Below are positions 8,700 to 17,940 of a stretch of DNA of 64,000 nucleotides, piece by piece. The notes under the pieces were generated by a model. It was not told the origin of the DNA and ran no database searches. It was given only the letters and a program-made list of their open reading frames with translations. The position numbers were made by a program, and so were the translations under genes. The stretch is from RSA9 sp036381195 (GTDB lineage: Bacteria > Gemmatimonadota > Gemmatimonadetes > Longimicrobiales > RSA9): NCBI GenBank assembly GCA_036381195.1, contig DASVDH010000018.1:75448-139447 (forward strand), given 5' to 3'. Within the stretch, counting starts at the first letter, position 1; each line of letters starts with the position of its first letter.

Positions 8700-10244
8700 T
8701 TACTGACTCCGCCCCGCCGCCGTCCTCGTGGGCCGCTCCCTCTGTCGCTCGAAGTCCTCGAGGCCGGACACCTCCACCGCGGCGACCTCGGCGCGCGCGT
8801 TCAGGCGGAAGGTCACGAACGTGCGCCCGTCGCCCAGGCCGGAGCCTTCGGCCGTGAACGTGTCGTAATGCCAGTGCTCGAGCGGCACGTCCTGGTACGG
8901 GCCCCAGGAGAGACGCAGGCCTGCCGGCCCGTGGACGATGCGCAGGTCGCCGTACATGGAGTCGGTGTACACGCCCGCGTATTTCTCCAGCGCCAGGGAC
9001 GGGCGCGTGCCCCTGGCCCGCTGCTCCTCGAGCCGGGCCCTGGCCGCCTCCGCGCGCGCCCGCTGCTCCTTCCATCGCGCGAGGGCGATCGCGTTCCAGT
9101 CCTTGCGGTCGCCGCCCAGGAACGTGTCCAGGAGATAATTGGACAGCGCGGTGTACAGGCCGTTGTACGACGTGTTCGTCAGGATCACCCAGCCCACGTT
9201 CTTCTCGGGAATCGTGGTGACGTTCGACAGCATGCCATCGATGCCGCCCGTGTGCGATTGGATCTTGTGCCCCTTGTAGTCGCTGAGGAGGACGCCCAGC
9301 CCGTAGGCGCTGAAGTGCCGCGACGGCGCCAGCGTGTCCGACGGGTTCTTCTCCACGATCGTGTGCGGAGACATGATCGTACGCAGGGTCTCTTCCTCGA
9401 TGAGCCGCCGGCCATCGTACTCGCCCCAGGCCAGCAGGAACTTCAGCCAGTGGGCCATCTCGGCCGCGCTCGAGTTGATCGACCCCGCCGGCCCCACGTT
9501 GTCGATGTCGCGCCACGGAATCGGCTTCGGCCCGTCCGGCGTGGCCTCGTGCGGCTGCGCCACGTTCGTCATGCGGGCGAGGGACTTCACGCTGGTGTTG
9601 CTCCGGTCCATGCCCAGCGGCGCGAAGATGCGCTCGTCGATGAACGCGTCCCAGCTCGTGCCCGCCACGGCGGCCAGTGCCTCTCCCGCGGTCAGGAACA
9701 TGATGTTCTGGTAGCCGAACTGGCTGCGGAAACTGCTGTTCGGCTCGAGGTACCGGACGCGCCGGATGACCTCCTCGCGGCTGTACGGCGTGCCGTACCA
9801 GAGCGCATCCCCCCGCCGCCCCAACCCGCTCCGGTGCGACAGCGCGTCACGCACCGTGAGCTCGCGCGTGGCGTACCGGTCGTACAGCCGGAACCATGGC
9901 AGGTAGTCGATGATCCTGCCGTCCCACTCCATCTTCCCGGCATCGACCAGCATTCCAATCGCAACCGCCGTGAACAGCTTCGTATTGGACCCGATCGCGA
10001 AGAGCGTGTGCTCGTCCACGGGCTCGCCCTTGGTGACGTCCCGCACGCCAAAGCCCCTGGCGTAGATGGTCCGGCCGTCCTTCACGATCGCCACGCTCAT
10101 GCCGGCGATGCCCCAGTCCCGCATCGCCTGCTCGATGTAGGCGTCCAGCTCCTCGAGCTCCGGCTGACCGGCCACGGGCGCCGGCAGCAGCAGCCCCAGC
10201 GCCAGCGCAGGTAGCGCCAGCCGGTGCCCCAACGCATTCCGCAT
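8700..10244 (-). CDS. Secreted serine hydrolase, tandem paralogue
   Basis: 514 residues, nearly the same length as the downstream hydrolase and collinear with it throughout, including phrases such as SFRSQFGY, AQPHE, PAGSINSS and LEHWHYDTF. Signal peptide at 1-26 (LALGLLLPAPVAGQ). Motifs are SNTK (Ser86, Lys89), YQN (Tyr178) and HTGG. A DUF3471-like C-terminal domain follows. The start ATG at 10244 is preceded by GAGGAG. The pair clearly arose by tandem duplication followed by divergence; the differing motif residues (SASK against SNTK, HGG against HTGG) suggest different substrates. The genes are 186 bp apart and could be co-transcribed. Confidence 0.85.
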   Translation of the reverse strand: MRNALGHRLALPALALGLLLPAPVAGQPELEELDAYIEQAMRDWGIAGMSVAIVKDGRTIYARGFGVRDVTKGEPVDEHTLFAIGSNTKLFTAVAIGMLVDAGKMEWDGRIIDYLPWFRLYDRYATRELTVRDALSHRSGLGRRGDALWYGTPYSREEVIRRVRYLEPNSSFRSQFGYQNIMFLTAGEALAAVAGTSWDAFIDERIFAPLGMDRSNTSVKSLARMTNVAQPHEATPDGPKPIPWRDIDNVGPAGSINSSAAEMAHWLKFLLAWGEYDGRRLIEEETLRTIMSPHTIVEKNPSDTLAPSRHFSAYGLGVLLSDYKGHKIQSHTGGIDGMLSNVTTIPEKNVGWVILTNTSYNGLYTALSNYLLDTFLGGDRKDWNAIALARWKEQRARAEAARARLEEQRARGTRPSLALEKYAGVYTDSMYGDLRIVHGPAGLRLSWGPYQDVPLEHWHYDTFTAEGSGLGDGRTFVTFRLNARAEVAAVEVSGLEDFERQRERPTRTAAGRSQ

Positions 10245-10888
10245 CGCATCCTCCTCGGATCGGTTCCGGGAATGCCGCCTGGTCGCGCAGCCTCGCGGGC
10301 GGCCGCGGGCGGGGAGCAGGCGCGCCCGGCACGCCGGGGTCGCCGCAGGGCCCGGGCAGGGGGTGGTGGCCGCGGCAGGCGCCGCAGCCCACCCGGACCG
10401 CACCGTCACGCCCGGATCGCCGCCGGGCGCGTGGCCGCGCCGGGGCCTGCGCCCTGGGCGGCCGCGGGGGCGCGGCGCGCCGCCGGCAGCCGCTGTTGTA
10501 TATAATCTTGTATGCGAATCAGCAAGGGCGCGTGCACCGCCCACCGCGCCGCCCGGAAGCGCCGCGGGTGGCGGGACGACGCGCCGCGCAGCCTGACCCC
10601 GCGGGTCCCGCGCGCCCGGGCGGGCGACGGCAGATCCCTCGGCCTCGAGCGGCGGTGCGCATCTTCGAGGTCGTACCTGGCGCGATGCTGCACGGGCGCT
10701 GCGCATCCGATGTCGTCGAGGCCCGGGCCGCGCTCGAGGATGCGGACCTGCTCTACGCCGTGCGGGAAGCCCCCCGGCCCGGATGGTGAGTTCGCGCTCG
10801 CCATGCCGCACGCGCGTGAGCGCCGACAGGAAGGCGGCGCCGCAATGCAAGGGGGGAGGGCAAGGGCGGATGCGGCCCGGAACCCTCC
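10245..10888. other. 644-bp intergenic region with an AT-rich promoter-like island
   Basis: No convincing gene. An AT island at 10494-10520 contrasts with its GC-rich surroundings. On the minus strand it reads TTGCTG (10525-10520), 17 bp, TATACA (10502-10497), a plausible promoter for the serine hydrolase starting at 10244. On the plus strand TATAAT occurs at 10501-10506 without a clear -35. A plus-strand open frame at 10655-10789 has GC3-rich codons (44 codons from a GTG) but no recognisable family, so it is not called as a gene. Confidence 0.4.
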
Positions 10889-11572
10889 TCACCCCTCCTC
10901 CCGCCGCCGCAGCTCGTTCACCAGCCGGTGGCTCCTCCGCGTGGTCTCCGGTTCGCGGTACCCCACGCTCATGCGCAGCACCAGCGCGACGGCGGTCGGC
11001 AGGTCCATGCGGTGGCCGATGGAGACGTAGACGGGACGCACGCCGTCGCGCGTCCGCACGGCCATCCCGATGACCTCGTCGTTGTCCACCAGCGGCGCGG
11101 TCGCCCCACGCTCCTCGCCCAGCGGCCCGTGGCTTCCCACCAGGATGGACTTGGCGCACCCGATGGTGGGCAGATCGAGGAGCACGCCGCCGTAGCAGGC
11201 GAGGCCGAAGCGGCGGGGATGCGCGTAGCCGTGGCCATCGAAGATGAGGACGTCCGGCTTCCGGCGGATGCGTCTCCACGCCGCGGCAACAGCGGGCAGT
11301 TCGCGGAAGGTGAGGAGGCCGGGGATGTAGGGGAAGGTGACGTCGACGGCGACGGTCGCCTCGTCCACGGTCTCGAGCGACTCCGCGTCGATCACGACGA
11401 TGCCGGCGTAGCCGCGGCGGCCGAAGCGCTGGATGGAGAGGTCCGCGCCGCCGACGAGGCGCGGCGCGAAGCCGGGCGGCGGGTGCGTGATGAGCCGCTC
11501 GCGCAGCCGGAGCTGGAGATCGCGCGCCTCGGCCGGCGTGACGTTCCAGTGATCGAGTGACCCGCCGGTCAT
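10889..11572 (-). CDS. nfi: Endonuclease V (deoxyinosine 3'-endonuclease)
   Basis: 227 residues, the usual length. Conserved features are GGADLSI (first catalytic Asp), FPYIPGLLTFRE (the PYxPGxLxFRE motif with catalytic Glu), DGHGYAHPRRFGLACYGG (second catalytic Asp) and SHRLVNELRR near the C terminus (metal-site His). The enzyme nicks DNA one base 3' of deaminated adenine (inosine) and so starts repair. The ATG at 11572 fits the family N terminus. It lies 35 bp after a DUF1080 gene on the same strand and could be co-transcribed, but no functional link is evident. Confidence 0.92.
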   Translation of the reverse strand: MTGGSLDHWNVTPAEARDLQLRLRERLITHPPPGFAPRLVGGADLSIQRFGRRGYAGIVVIDAESLETVDEATVAVDVTFPYIPGLLTFRELPAVAAAWRRIRRKPDVLIFDGHGYAHPRRFGLACYGGVLLDLPTIGCAKSILVGSHGPLGEERGATAPLVDNDEVIGMAVRTRDGVRPVYVSIGHRMDLPTAVALVLRMSVGYREPETTRRSHRLVNELRRREEG

Positions 11573-11607
11573 TGCACAATATGGGGCTCAGTGGGCCGCG
11601 CCGCGCC

Positions 11608-12507
11608 TCACGTCCGCGGCTCCCCTCGCTCCAGGTCGCGGACCCAGATGTTGCGGAACCGCACGGGCTGACCGTGGTCCTGGAGCACGAGCGGCAGGCG
11701 ATCCGCGTGCGGCTCGTACGGCCGGCGCGTCGCGTGCGCCGTGGGCCCCAGCATCTCCGCGTGGTCGTGCACCAGCACGCCGTTGTGGAAGACAGTGACG
11801 ATCGCGGGCGAGAGCAGCTTCCCGTCGGCATCGAAGCGCGGCCGCCGGAAGATGATGTCGTACGTCTGCCACTCGCCCGGCGGGCGGCTCGCGTTGACCA
11901 GCGGCGGGTGCTGGCCGTACAGCGCGGCGGCCTGGCCGTCCGCGTACGTCTCGTTCATGTACGAGTCGAGGATCTGCACCTCGTAGCGGCCCATGAAGAA
12001 CACGCCGCTGTTGCCGCGGTCCTGGCCCGTGCCTTGCGGCGGCGAGGGCGCCGCCCACTCGAGGTGGAGCTGCACGTCGCCGAACGAGTCGCGCGTGGCA
12101 AGGTTGCCGGTGCCGGGCACGACCTCGAACCAGCCGTCGCCGACCTTCCACTTCGCATCCTCGCCGTTGCTCGTCCAGCGCGAGAGGTCGCCGCGGCCGA
12201 ACAGCACGATGGCATCCGAGGGCGGGCGGCCGGCGGGGTCGCGCTCGAGCGGCCGGCCGGGGTCCACGACGGGCGGGCGCGGGCGCGTCGGGTCGTTGGG
12301 CGCCCACTCGCGCGGCGCGCGCGCCTCCCGTTGCTGCGCGCACGCGGGCGCGGCAACGGCGAGCGTCGAGGCCGCCGCGAACCCGAGCACGAGGGCGGGG
12401 CATGCGCGAGCCGCACGCGCACGCAACGAGGAGCGCGCGCAGCGAGCGGCACTCCCAGCGCCGCCGCGCAGCTCCTGCGCTGCCGCCGCGTCCCGAGCGG
12501 ACCTCAT
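11608..12507 (-). CDS. DUF1080 (3-keto-disaccharide hydrolase-type) secreted protein
   Basis: 299 residues. A hydrophobic signal near residues 30-55 ends at ACAQQ. The rest is one concanavalin-like jelly-roll domain of DUF1080 type: LFGRGDLSRWTSNG, GNSGVFFMGRYEVQILDSY and QDHGQPVRFRNIWVRDL are the typical start, middle and end phrases. Family members hydrolyse 3-keto-glycosides or bind glycans. The start at 12507 is the first ATG that gives a short basic n-region; in-frame sequence upstream is low-complexity. It sits between endonuclease V and gamma-glutamyltransferase on the same strand. A second DUF1080 gene lies at 36231-36962, but the two are not close paralogues. Confidence 0.85.
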   Translation of the reverse strand: MRSARDAAAAQELRGGAGSAARCARSSLRARAARACPALVLGFAAASTLAVAAPACAQQREARAPREWAPNDPTRPRPPVVDPGRPLERDPAGRPPSDAIVLFGRGDLSRWTSNGEDAKWKVGDGWFEVVPGTGNLATRDSFGDVQLHLEWAAPSPPQGTGQDRGNSGVFFMGRYEVQILDSYMNETYADGQAAALYGQHPPLVNASRPPGEWQTYDIIFRRPRFDADGKLLSPAIVTVFHNGVLVHDHAEMLGPTAHATRRPYEPHADRLPLVLQDHGQPVRFRNIWVRDLERGEPRT

Positions 12508-12707
12508 CGGTCTCGCACCTCGCCGCACTCTACGCCGCGCCGGCGCGCCACGCGCGATGCCCGCTGGCCCGCCGCGCCGGCGCGGCTCCCCGGCAAGGGT
12601 GCGGGGCAACGGCGTCGCCCCCGCGCCGCCCGGAGCCGCGGCCCGCGCCGGTACCGTTCCAGCGCCGGCGCTCTGATCGCGACGTCGTCGCACCACGTCC
12701 GCGCGCC

Positions 12708-14612
12708 TCACCACGCGATGCCGTAGTCCTCGCCGTGTGTGCTGGAGCCGCCCCAGAACGTGCCGTGCTCCTGGTCGAAGTAGATCGCGTTGATCGGCCC
12801 GGACGTGAGCGGCTGGAAGTCCAGGCGGTAGCCCATGCGCCGCAGCTCGGCGCGCACCCAGGGCGGCGTGGCTTCGTGCAGGGTGATGCGCCCGGGCTGC
12901 GAGGCGTGGTCGTCGAACGAGCTGTGCATCTGGTAACTGGTGAAGTTCGCCGCCTCCGCCGCCTGCTGCACGTTCATCCCGAACTCGACGACGTTGAGGA
13001 AGAACTGGAGCAGGTTCTGGTCCTGCGTGTCGCCGCCCTGCACGGCAAAGGAGAGGTACGGCTTGCCGTCCTTCAGCGCGATGGTGGGCGTGAGCGTGAC
13101 GCGCGGGTGCTTGCCCGGCGCGACGACGTTGAACGGGTTCTCCCGCTCGTCCACGACAAAGCTCTGCATGCGCTGGCTCATGCCGATGCCGGTGCGGCCC
13201 GCGATGACGGCGGGAATCCAGCCGCCGCTCGGCGTGACCGAGACGACCCAGCCCTCGGCGTCCGCGGCCTGGATCGAGGTCGTGCCAGCGGTGAAGCCCT
13301 CCTCGAACGAGCGGGCGGGGGCGTTCGCGGCATCATCATCCAACAGCGCCTGCGGGCCGCTCGAGGCGGTCGTCACCTCCGGCGCCGGCGGCGGCCAGTC
13401 GCGCAGCAGGTGCAGGAACGGGTTCGTTCCGCCCTGGAAGGGGTAGGGGTCGCCGGGCTTGATGTTCGGGTCGTTGCGCTCCCAGTTGATCCGCTGGAAG
13501 CGGGACTTGGCGTACTCCTTGGAGAGCAGCCCGCGGATCGGCTCCTCGGGCGGCATGTACGGGTCGCCGTAGTAGAAGTCGCGGTCGGCGAACGCCAGGC
13601 TCATCGCCTGGTAGACCGTGTGGATGTAGCGGGCGCTGTTGTAGCCCATCGACTTCAGGTCCACGTTCTCCAGGATGTTCAGCGCCTGGAGCATCGCGGG
13701 CCCCTGCGTCCAGTGCGTGAGCTTGTAGACCTCGATCCCCTTGTAGGTGGTGGACACCGGCTCCTCGATGCGGACCTTCCAGTTCGCCAGGTCCTCGAGC
13801 GTGATGAGCCCCCCTTGCTCCTGCATCGAGCGCACGATCTCCCGCGCGATGTCGCCCTTGTAGAACCGGTCGTACGCCGCGTAGATCGCCTCCTTGCGGC
13901 TCTTGCCCTGGCGCAGCGCGTTCTGCTCCGCCTCGACGAGCTTGCGGAACGTTGCGGCCAGGTCCGGCTGCCGGAAGATCTCGCCGGGCTCCGGCGCCTC
14001 ACGCTCCTCGCCCAGGTGCGGCAGGAAGACCGCCTTCGAGTACGGCCACTGCTTGATCCGCTCCTTCTGGCGCTCGATCGCGTTCGCGGCCTGCGCCTCG
14101 ATCGGGTAGCCCTCCGCCATCTGGATCGCGGGCTCGAGCACGTCCTTCAGGCTCAGCTTGCCGTACTCCGCGACCATCACCATCAAGCCGCCGGGCGTGC
14201 CGGGCGTGACCGCGGCGAGCGGGCCGTACGCGGGCGGGTACCGCATGCCCTTGCTCTTGAAGAACTCGGGCGTCGCCCCCGTCGGCGCGACGCCGAGCGC
14301 GTTGATGCCGATGACCTTGCCCGTGTGCGGGTTGTAGATCAGCGCCTGCGTCTCGCCGCCGCAGCCGAGGGTGTCCCACATGGTGCAGGTCGCGGCGAGC
14401 ATGGCGGCCGCGGCGTCCACCGCGTTGCCGCCCTTCTGGAAGATCATGGCGCCGGCCGTCGCGCCCAGCGGCTTCCCGGTGATCGCGACCCAGTGGCGCC
14501 CGTGCAGCACCGGCTTCATCGTGCGCTGACCGGCGGCGGGCGCGGCGGTGATCAGGGTGGCGGTTGCGGTGGCCAGGGCGACGAGGGCGGCGTTCCGGGC
14601 ATCGGGGCGCAT
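12708..14612 (-). CDS. Gamma-glutamyltransferase family protein, secreted
   Basis: 634 residues. Signal peptide 1-29. An Ntn-hydrolase of the gamma-glutamyltranspeptidase family: GGNAVDAAAAM (61-71), GGETQALIYN, the autoprocessing segment FTAGTTSIQAAD with the likely nucleophile Thr444 (first Thr of TTS; TTH in Escherichia coli), and PSGGW. These enzymes transfer or hydrolyse gamma-glutamyl groups of glutathione and related peptides in the periplasm, or act as cephalosporin-acylase-like amidases. The TTS in place of TTH and an insert before the nucleophile suggest a divergent subfamily. A promoter and GGAGGAACGCC ribosome-binding region lie upstream. It is probably a single gene or the head of a loose minus-strand cluster. 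Confidence 0.88.
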   Translation of the reverse strand: MRPDARNAALVALATATATLITAAPAAGQRTMKPVLHGRHWVAITGKPLGATAGAMIFQKGGNAVDAAAAMLAATCTMWDTLGCGGETQALIYNPHTGKVIGINALGVAPTGATPEFFKSKGMRYPPAYGPLAAVTPGTPGGLMVMVAEYGKLSLKDVLEPAIQMAEGYPIEAQAANAIERQKERIKQWPYSKAVFLPHLGEEREAPEPGEIFRQPDLAATFRKLVEAEQNALRQGKSRKEAIYAAYDRFYKGDIAREIVRSMQEQGGLITLEDLANWKVRIEEPVSTTYKGIEVYKLTHWTQGPAMLQALNILENVDLKSMGYNSARYIHTVYQAMSLAFADRDFYYGDPYMPPEEPIRGLLSKEYAKSRFQRINWERNDPNIKPGDPYPFQGGTNPFLHLLRDWPPPAPEVTTASSGPQALLDDDAANAPARSFEEGFTAGTTSIQAADAEGWVVSVTPSGGWIPAVIAGRTGIGMSQRMQSFVVDERENPFNVVAPGKHPRVTLTPTIALKDGKPYLSFAVQGGDTQDQNLLQFFLNVVEFGMNVQQAAEAANFTSYQMHSSFDDHASQPGRITLHEATPPWVRAELRRMGYRLDFQPLTSGPINAIYFDQEHGTFWGGSSTHGEDYGIAW

Positions 14613-14647
14613 GGCGTTCCTCCGCGGGCGAGATGGGATTCGCGGCC

Positions 14648-14677
14648 AGGATAGCGGCGGGGCGGGCGGTGGTGCAA
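14648..14677 (-). promoter_or_regulatory. Predicted promoter of the gamma-glutamyltransferase gene
   Basis: Minus strand: TTGCAC (14677-14672), 18 bp, TATCCT (14653-14648). The start codon is 36 bases downstream, with a GGAGG ribosome-binding site between. Confidence 0.5.
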
Positions 14678-14831
14678 GGCCGGGCCGCGGGCGGCCGTTG
14701 CGGCCGGCGGACGCCGGCCAGAGCCTGTGCCGGTCCCTGGCCGGCGCCGCGAACCCTGCGCGCGCGCGTGCGTCGCAACGTTGCCCGTCGCGTAACGAGC
14801 GGCACCGCGGCCAGCGGCCGCGCACGCCCGA

Positions 14832-15989
14832 CTACGTCCCGCCCGACGACCGCGCCGGCTCCAGCGGGAAGCGCGGCTCCAGCAGATGGAACCCCAGGCC
14901 AGTCACGTCCGCCGACGAGTTGCTCAGCACGACCACGGCACAGCGCCGCGCCAGGTCGAGTCCCAGGAACGACCTGTAGCCGCCGGTCCCGCCGTTGTGC
15001 CAGACGATGTCGCGGTCCGGCGCGCGCCGGATGTGCCAGCCCATCCCGATGCGCATCTCCTCCGAGCCCGCGTCCGCCCGTGGCGCCTGCGTCTGCGCGA
15101 TCACGCGGTGGAGCGGTGTCGCCTCCGGGTCCAGCGCCGCCGCCGCGAAGCGCAGCATGTCCAGCGTCGTGGACCGCAGCGCGCCGGCGCCGGCCAGCGT
15201 GGGGAGGTTCCATAGCGGCGTCGGGTTGCCGTCGGCGCCGTGGCCCACGGCGAGGTGCTCCTGCATCCACGGCGTGAGATCGACGGCGGTGTGCGTCATC
15301 CCCAGCGGCTCGAGAACGCGCTCGCGCACGAGCTGCTCGTAGCTCGTGCCCGCGCGCAGCGCGAGCACGTGCCCGAGCAGCCCCATGCCCAGGTTCGAGT
15401 ACTCGTACGCCTCGCCCGGCGCACGCCGCAGCTCGTGGCTCGACAGGAACGCGTACAGTTGTTCGACCGTGTAGTTCGCGTACGGGTCGCGCAGGTTCGC
15501 GGGTAGGAGATTGAAGGGGATCCGCGGCAGCCCCGACCTGTGCATGGCGAGGTCGAGCAGCGTGATCTCGCGCCCATCGCGTGACGGCATCGAGACCTCC
15601 GCGGGCAGGTACTTCGCCACCGGATCGTCCAGCTCCAACTCGCCCCGCGCGGCCATGTCCGCGAGGAGAATGGCAGTGAAGACCTTGGTGATCGAGCCGA
15701 TCTCGAACACGCTGTTCCCATCCAGCGGCGGCTGTCCGGCCCCGGGGTCGCCGTAGGCGACGACGCGCGTCCGGCCGTCCGGGTCGAGCACGCCCACGAC
15801 GATGCCCTTGTAGCGGCCGGCGTCCACGCGCTCCCGGATGATGCGCAGGATCGTCGAGTCCGCGGGCAGGGAGGCCTGCGATGCGGCGGGCGGCGCCTCC
15901 TGCGCGGCGAGGGCGGCGGGGCTAGCGGCGGGCGCGAGCAGCGGGGGCAGGGCCGCGAGGGCGGCAAGGGCGGTGGACAACCGTGGCAT
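14832..15989 (-). CDS. Secreted serine hydrolase, beta-lactamase fold
   Basis: 385 residues. Signal peptide ends at ALAAQ (about 26-30). Motifs: SITK (Ser99, Lys102), YSN (Tyr197, Asn199) and HNGGTGG near the C terminus, the full catalytic set of class C beta-lactamase-like hydrolases. It lacks the DUF3471 tail of the two paralogues at 6966-10244 and belongs to a different branch, closer to AmpC/D-alanyl-D-alanine carboxypeptidase-type proteins. The ATG at 15989 follows CCGGAGGGATCCG, a good ribosome-binding site. It is divergent from the GMC oxidoreductase gene. A CATAAT box about 55 bases upstream on this strand may be its -10. Confidence 0.85.
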   Translation of the reverse strand: MPRLSTALAALAALPPLLAPAASPAALAAQEAPPAASQASLPADSTILRIIRERVDAGRYKGIVVGVLDPDGRTRVVAYGDPGAGQPPLDGNSVFEIGSITKVFTAILLADMAARGELELDDPVAKYLPAEVSMPSRDGREITLLDLAMHRSGLPRIPFNLLPANLRDPYANYTVEQLYAFLSSHELRRAPGEAYEYSNLGMGLLGHVLALRAGTSYEQLVRERVLEPLGMTHTAVDLTPWMQEHLAVGHGADGNPTPLWNLPTLAGAGALRSTTLDMLRFAAAALDPEATPLHRVIAQTQAPRADAGSEEMRIGMGWHIRRAPDRDIVWHNGGTGGYRSFLGLDLARRCAVVVLSNSSADVTGLGFHLLEPRFPLEPARSSGGT

Positions 15990-16169
15990 CGGATCCCTCC
16001 GGGACGCTGAGCGGCGACGCTCGCGGTGCGAGGCGCACGCCGTGACTGTGAGCGGCCTCGGGATTATGCGCCGCAGGGCCACGTGGCGAAAGGTGCGCGC
16101 GCGTGCGGTGCGGGGCTCAGCGCCGTGGAGGCCCGATGAGCGGAGGCCCACCAGCCGCACCGCCGCCGC

Positions 16170-16199
16170 TTGACCCCCAACCACCGCCCGTCCTACCTT
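16170..16199 (+). promoter_or_regulatory. Predicted promoter of the GMC oxidoreductase operon
   Basis: TTGACC at 16170-16175, an 18-bp spacer and TACCTT at 16194-16199; the start codon is at 16230. A strong example of the promoter style in this window. Confidence 0.55.
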
Positions 16200-16229
16200 G
16201 CCCTGCCCCGCTCATCAGCGAGGTCCCCC

Positions 16230-17924
16230 ATGCTGCACATCCTCAGACGCTCGCAGGACTACGACGTCTGCATCGTCGGCTCCGGCGCGGGCGGCGGAAT
16301 GGCCGCCAAGGTGCTGACCGAGGCCGGGGCGCGCGTCGTCATGCTCGAGGCCGGCGTGCCGTGGGACAACACCACGGACTCCGCGATGTTCAGGTGGCCC
16401 TACGACTCGCCGCGGCGCGGCGCCGCCACGCCCGAGCGCCATTTCGGCGAGTTCGATGCCGGGCTCGGCGGCTGGCAGCTCGAGGGCGAGCCATACACCG
16501 TCGCGCCGGGCGAGCAGTTCGACTGGTTCCGCGTGCGCATGGTCGGCGGCCGGACCAACCACTGGGGCCGCATCTCGCTCCGCTTCGGGCCCTACGACTT
16601 CAAGCGCAAGAGCATCGACGGCCTGGGCGACGACTGGCCCATCTCATACGAGGACCTGAAGCCGTACTACGATCGCGTCGACCGGCTCGTCGGCATCTAC
16701 GGCTCGGTCGAGAACCTGCCCAACGAGCCGGACGGCATCTTCCTGCCGCCGCCCAGGCCGCGCTGCTACGAGCTGCTGGTCAAGCGGTCCGCGGACCGGC
16801 TCGGCATCACCTGCATCCCCTCGCGCATGTCCATCCTCACCCGGCCGCTCAACGGCCGGCCCGCGTGCCACTACTGCGGGCAGTGCGGCCGCGGCTGCGC
16901 GGTGAACGCGAACTTCTCCTCGACCAATGTGCTGCTGCCGCCGGCGTTCGCGACCGGCCGGCTCACGCTGATCACGCAGGCGATGGCCCGCGAGGTCACC
17001 GTCAACGACCGCGGCCTCGCCACCGGCGTCATCTACATCGACAAGCGGACGGGTCAGGAGAAGCACGTGCGCGCGCGCATCGTCGTGCTCGCCGCGAGCG
17101 CGTGCGAGTCCGCGCGGATCCTGCTCAACTCGAAGTCGTCGCTCTTCCCGCACGGGCTCGCGAACTCGAGCGGCGTCGTCGGCAAGTACCTCACGGACAC
17201 GACCGGCACGGACGTGGCCGGCTACATCCCCGCAATGGAGGACATGCCGCCGCACAACGAGGACGGCGCGGGGATGCACATCTACATGCCCTGGTGGCTG
17301 GACAACTCGAAGCTCGACTTCCCGCGCGGCTACCACATCGAAGTGTGGGGCGGGCGGCGCATGCCGAGCTTCGGCTTCATGAGCGGGATCCACAACTACC
17401 CGCCCGGCGGCGGCTACGGCAAGGAGCTCAAGGACCAGTACCGCCGCTACTACGGCGCGACCGTCGGCTTCTCCGGCCGCGGCGAGATGATCCCCAACGA
17501 GAACTGCTACTGCGAGATCGACCCCGACGTCGTGGACCAGTGGGGCATCCCGGTGCTGCGCTTCCACTGGCAGTGGAGCGACTACGAGTACAGCCAGGTG
17601 CGCCACATGCAGGAGACCTTCCGCGCACTGATCGCGGACATGGGCGGCCAGGTCTTCACCCCGATGCCCGGCCGCGACCGCGGCTACGGCATCGCGAACG
17701 GCGGCCGGATCATCCACGAGCTGGGCGTCACGCGCATGGGCGACGACCCGAACACCAGCGTGCTCAACCGGTGGTGCCAGGCGCACGACGTGAAGAACCT
17801 GTTCGTCGCGGACGGCGGGCCCTTCGTCTCGCAGCCGGACAAGAACCCGACCTGGACGATCCTCGCCCTCGCCTGGCGCACCGCGGATCACATCGTGGAG
17901 CTGAGGAACAGCGGCGAGGTCTGA
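16230..17924 (+). CDS. GMC-family FAD-dependent oxidoreductase
   Basis: 564 residues. The FAD-binding motif VGSGAGGGMAAKVL is at 16-29 and VGGRTNHWGR at 105-114. A four-cysteine cluster CHYCGQCGRGC (Cys213, 216, 219, 223) could hold an iron-sulfur centre and is seen in membrane gluconate/glucoside dehydrogenase large subunits. The C terminus has HELGVTRMGDDPNTSV and DKNPTWTILALAWRTA, the GMC_oxred_C signature. These enzymes oxidise sugar hydroxyls (for example C3 of glucosides) and pass electrons to a cytochrome or quinone. No export signal is visible; the next gene has a Tat signal and is the usual small subunit, so hitchhiker export is likely. GAGGT precedes the ATG at 16230. No cytochrome c gene is adjacent. 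Confidence 0.9.
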   Translation: MLHILRRSQDYDVCIVGSGAGGGMAAKVLTEAGARVVMLEAGVPWDNTTDSAMFRWPYDSPRRGAATPERHFGEFDAGLGGWQLEGEPYTVAPGEQFDWFRVRMVGGRTNHWGRISLRFGPYDFKRKSIDGLGDDWPISYEDLKPYYDRVDRLVGIYGSVENLPNEPDGIFLPPPRPRCYELLVKRSADRLGITCIPSRMSILTRPLNGRPACHYCGQCGRGCAVNANFSSTNVLLPPAFATGRLTLITQAMAREVTVNDRGLATGVIYIDKRTGQEKHVRARIVVLAASACESARILLNSKSSLFPHGLANSSGVVGKYLTDTTGTDVAGYIPAMEDMPPHNEDGAGMHIYMPWWLDNSKLDFPRGYHIEVWGGRRMPSFGFMSGIHNYPPGGGYGKELKDQYRRYYGATVGFSGRGEMIPNENCYCEIDPDVVDQWGIPVLRFHWQWSDYEYSQVRHMQETFRALIADMGGQVFTPMPGRDRGYGIANGGRIIHELGVTRMGDDPNTSVLNRWCQAHDVKNLFVADGGPFVSQPDKNPTWTILALAWRTADHIVELRNSGEV

Positions 17925-17940
17925 GGAGCGTGGGGCCAGC

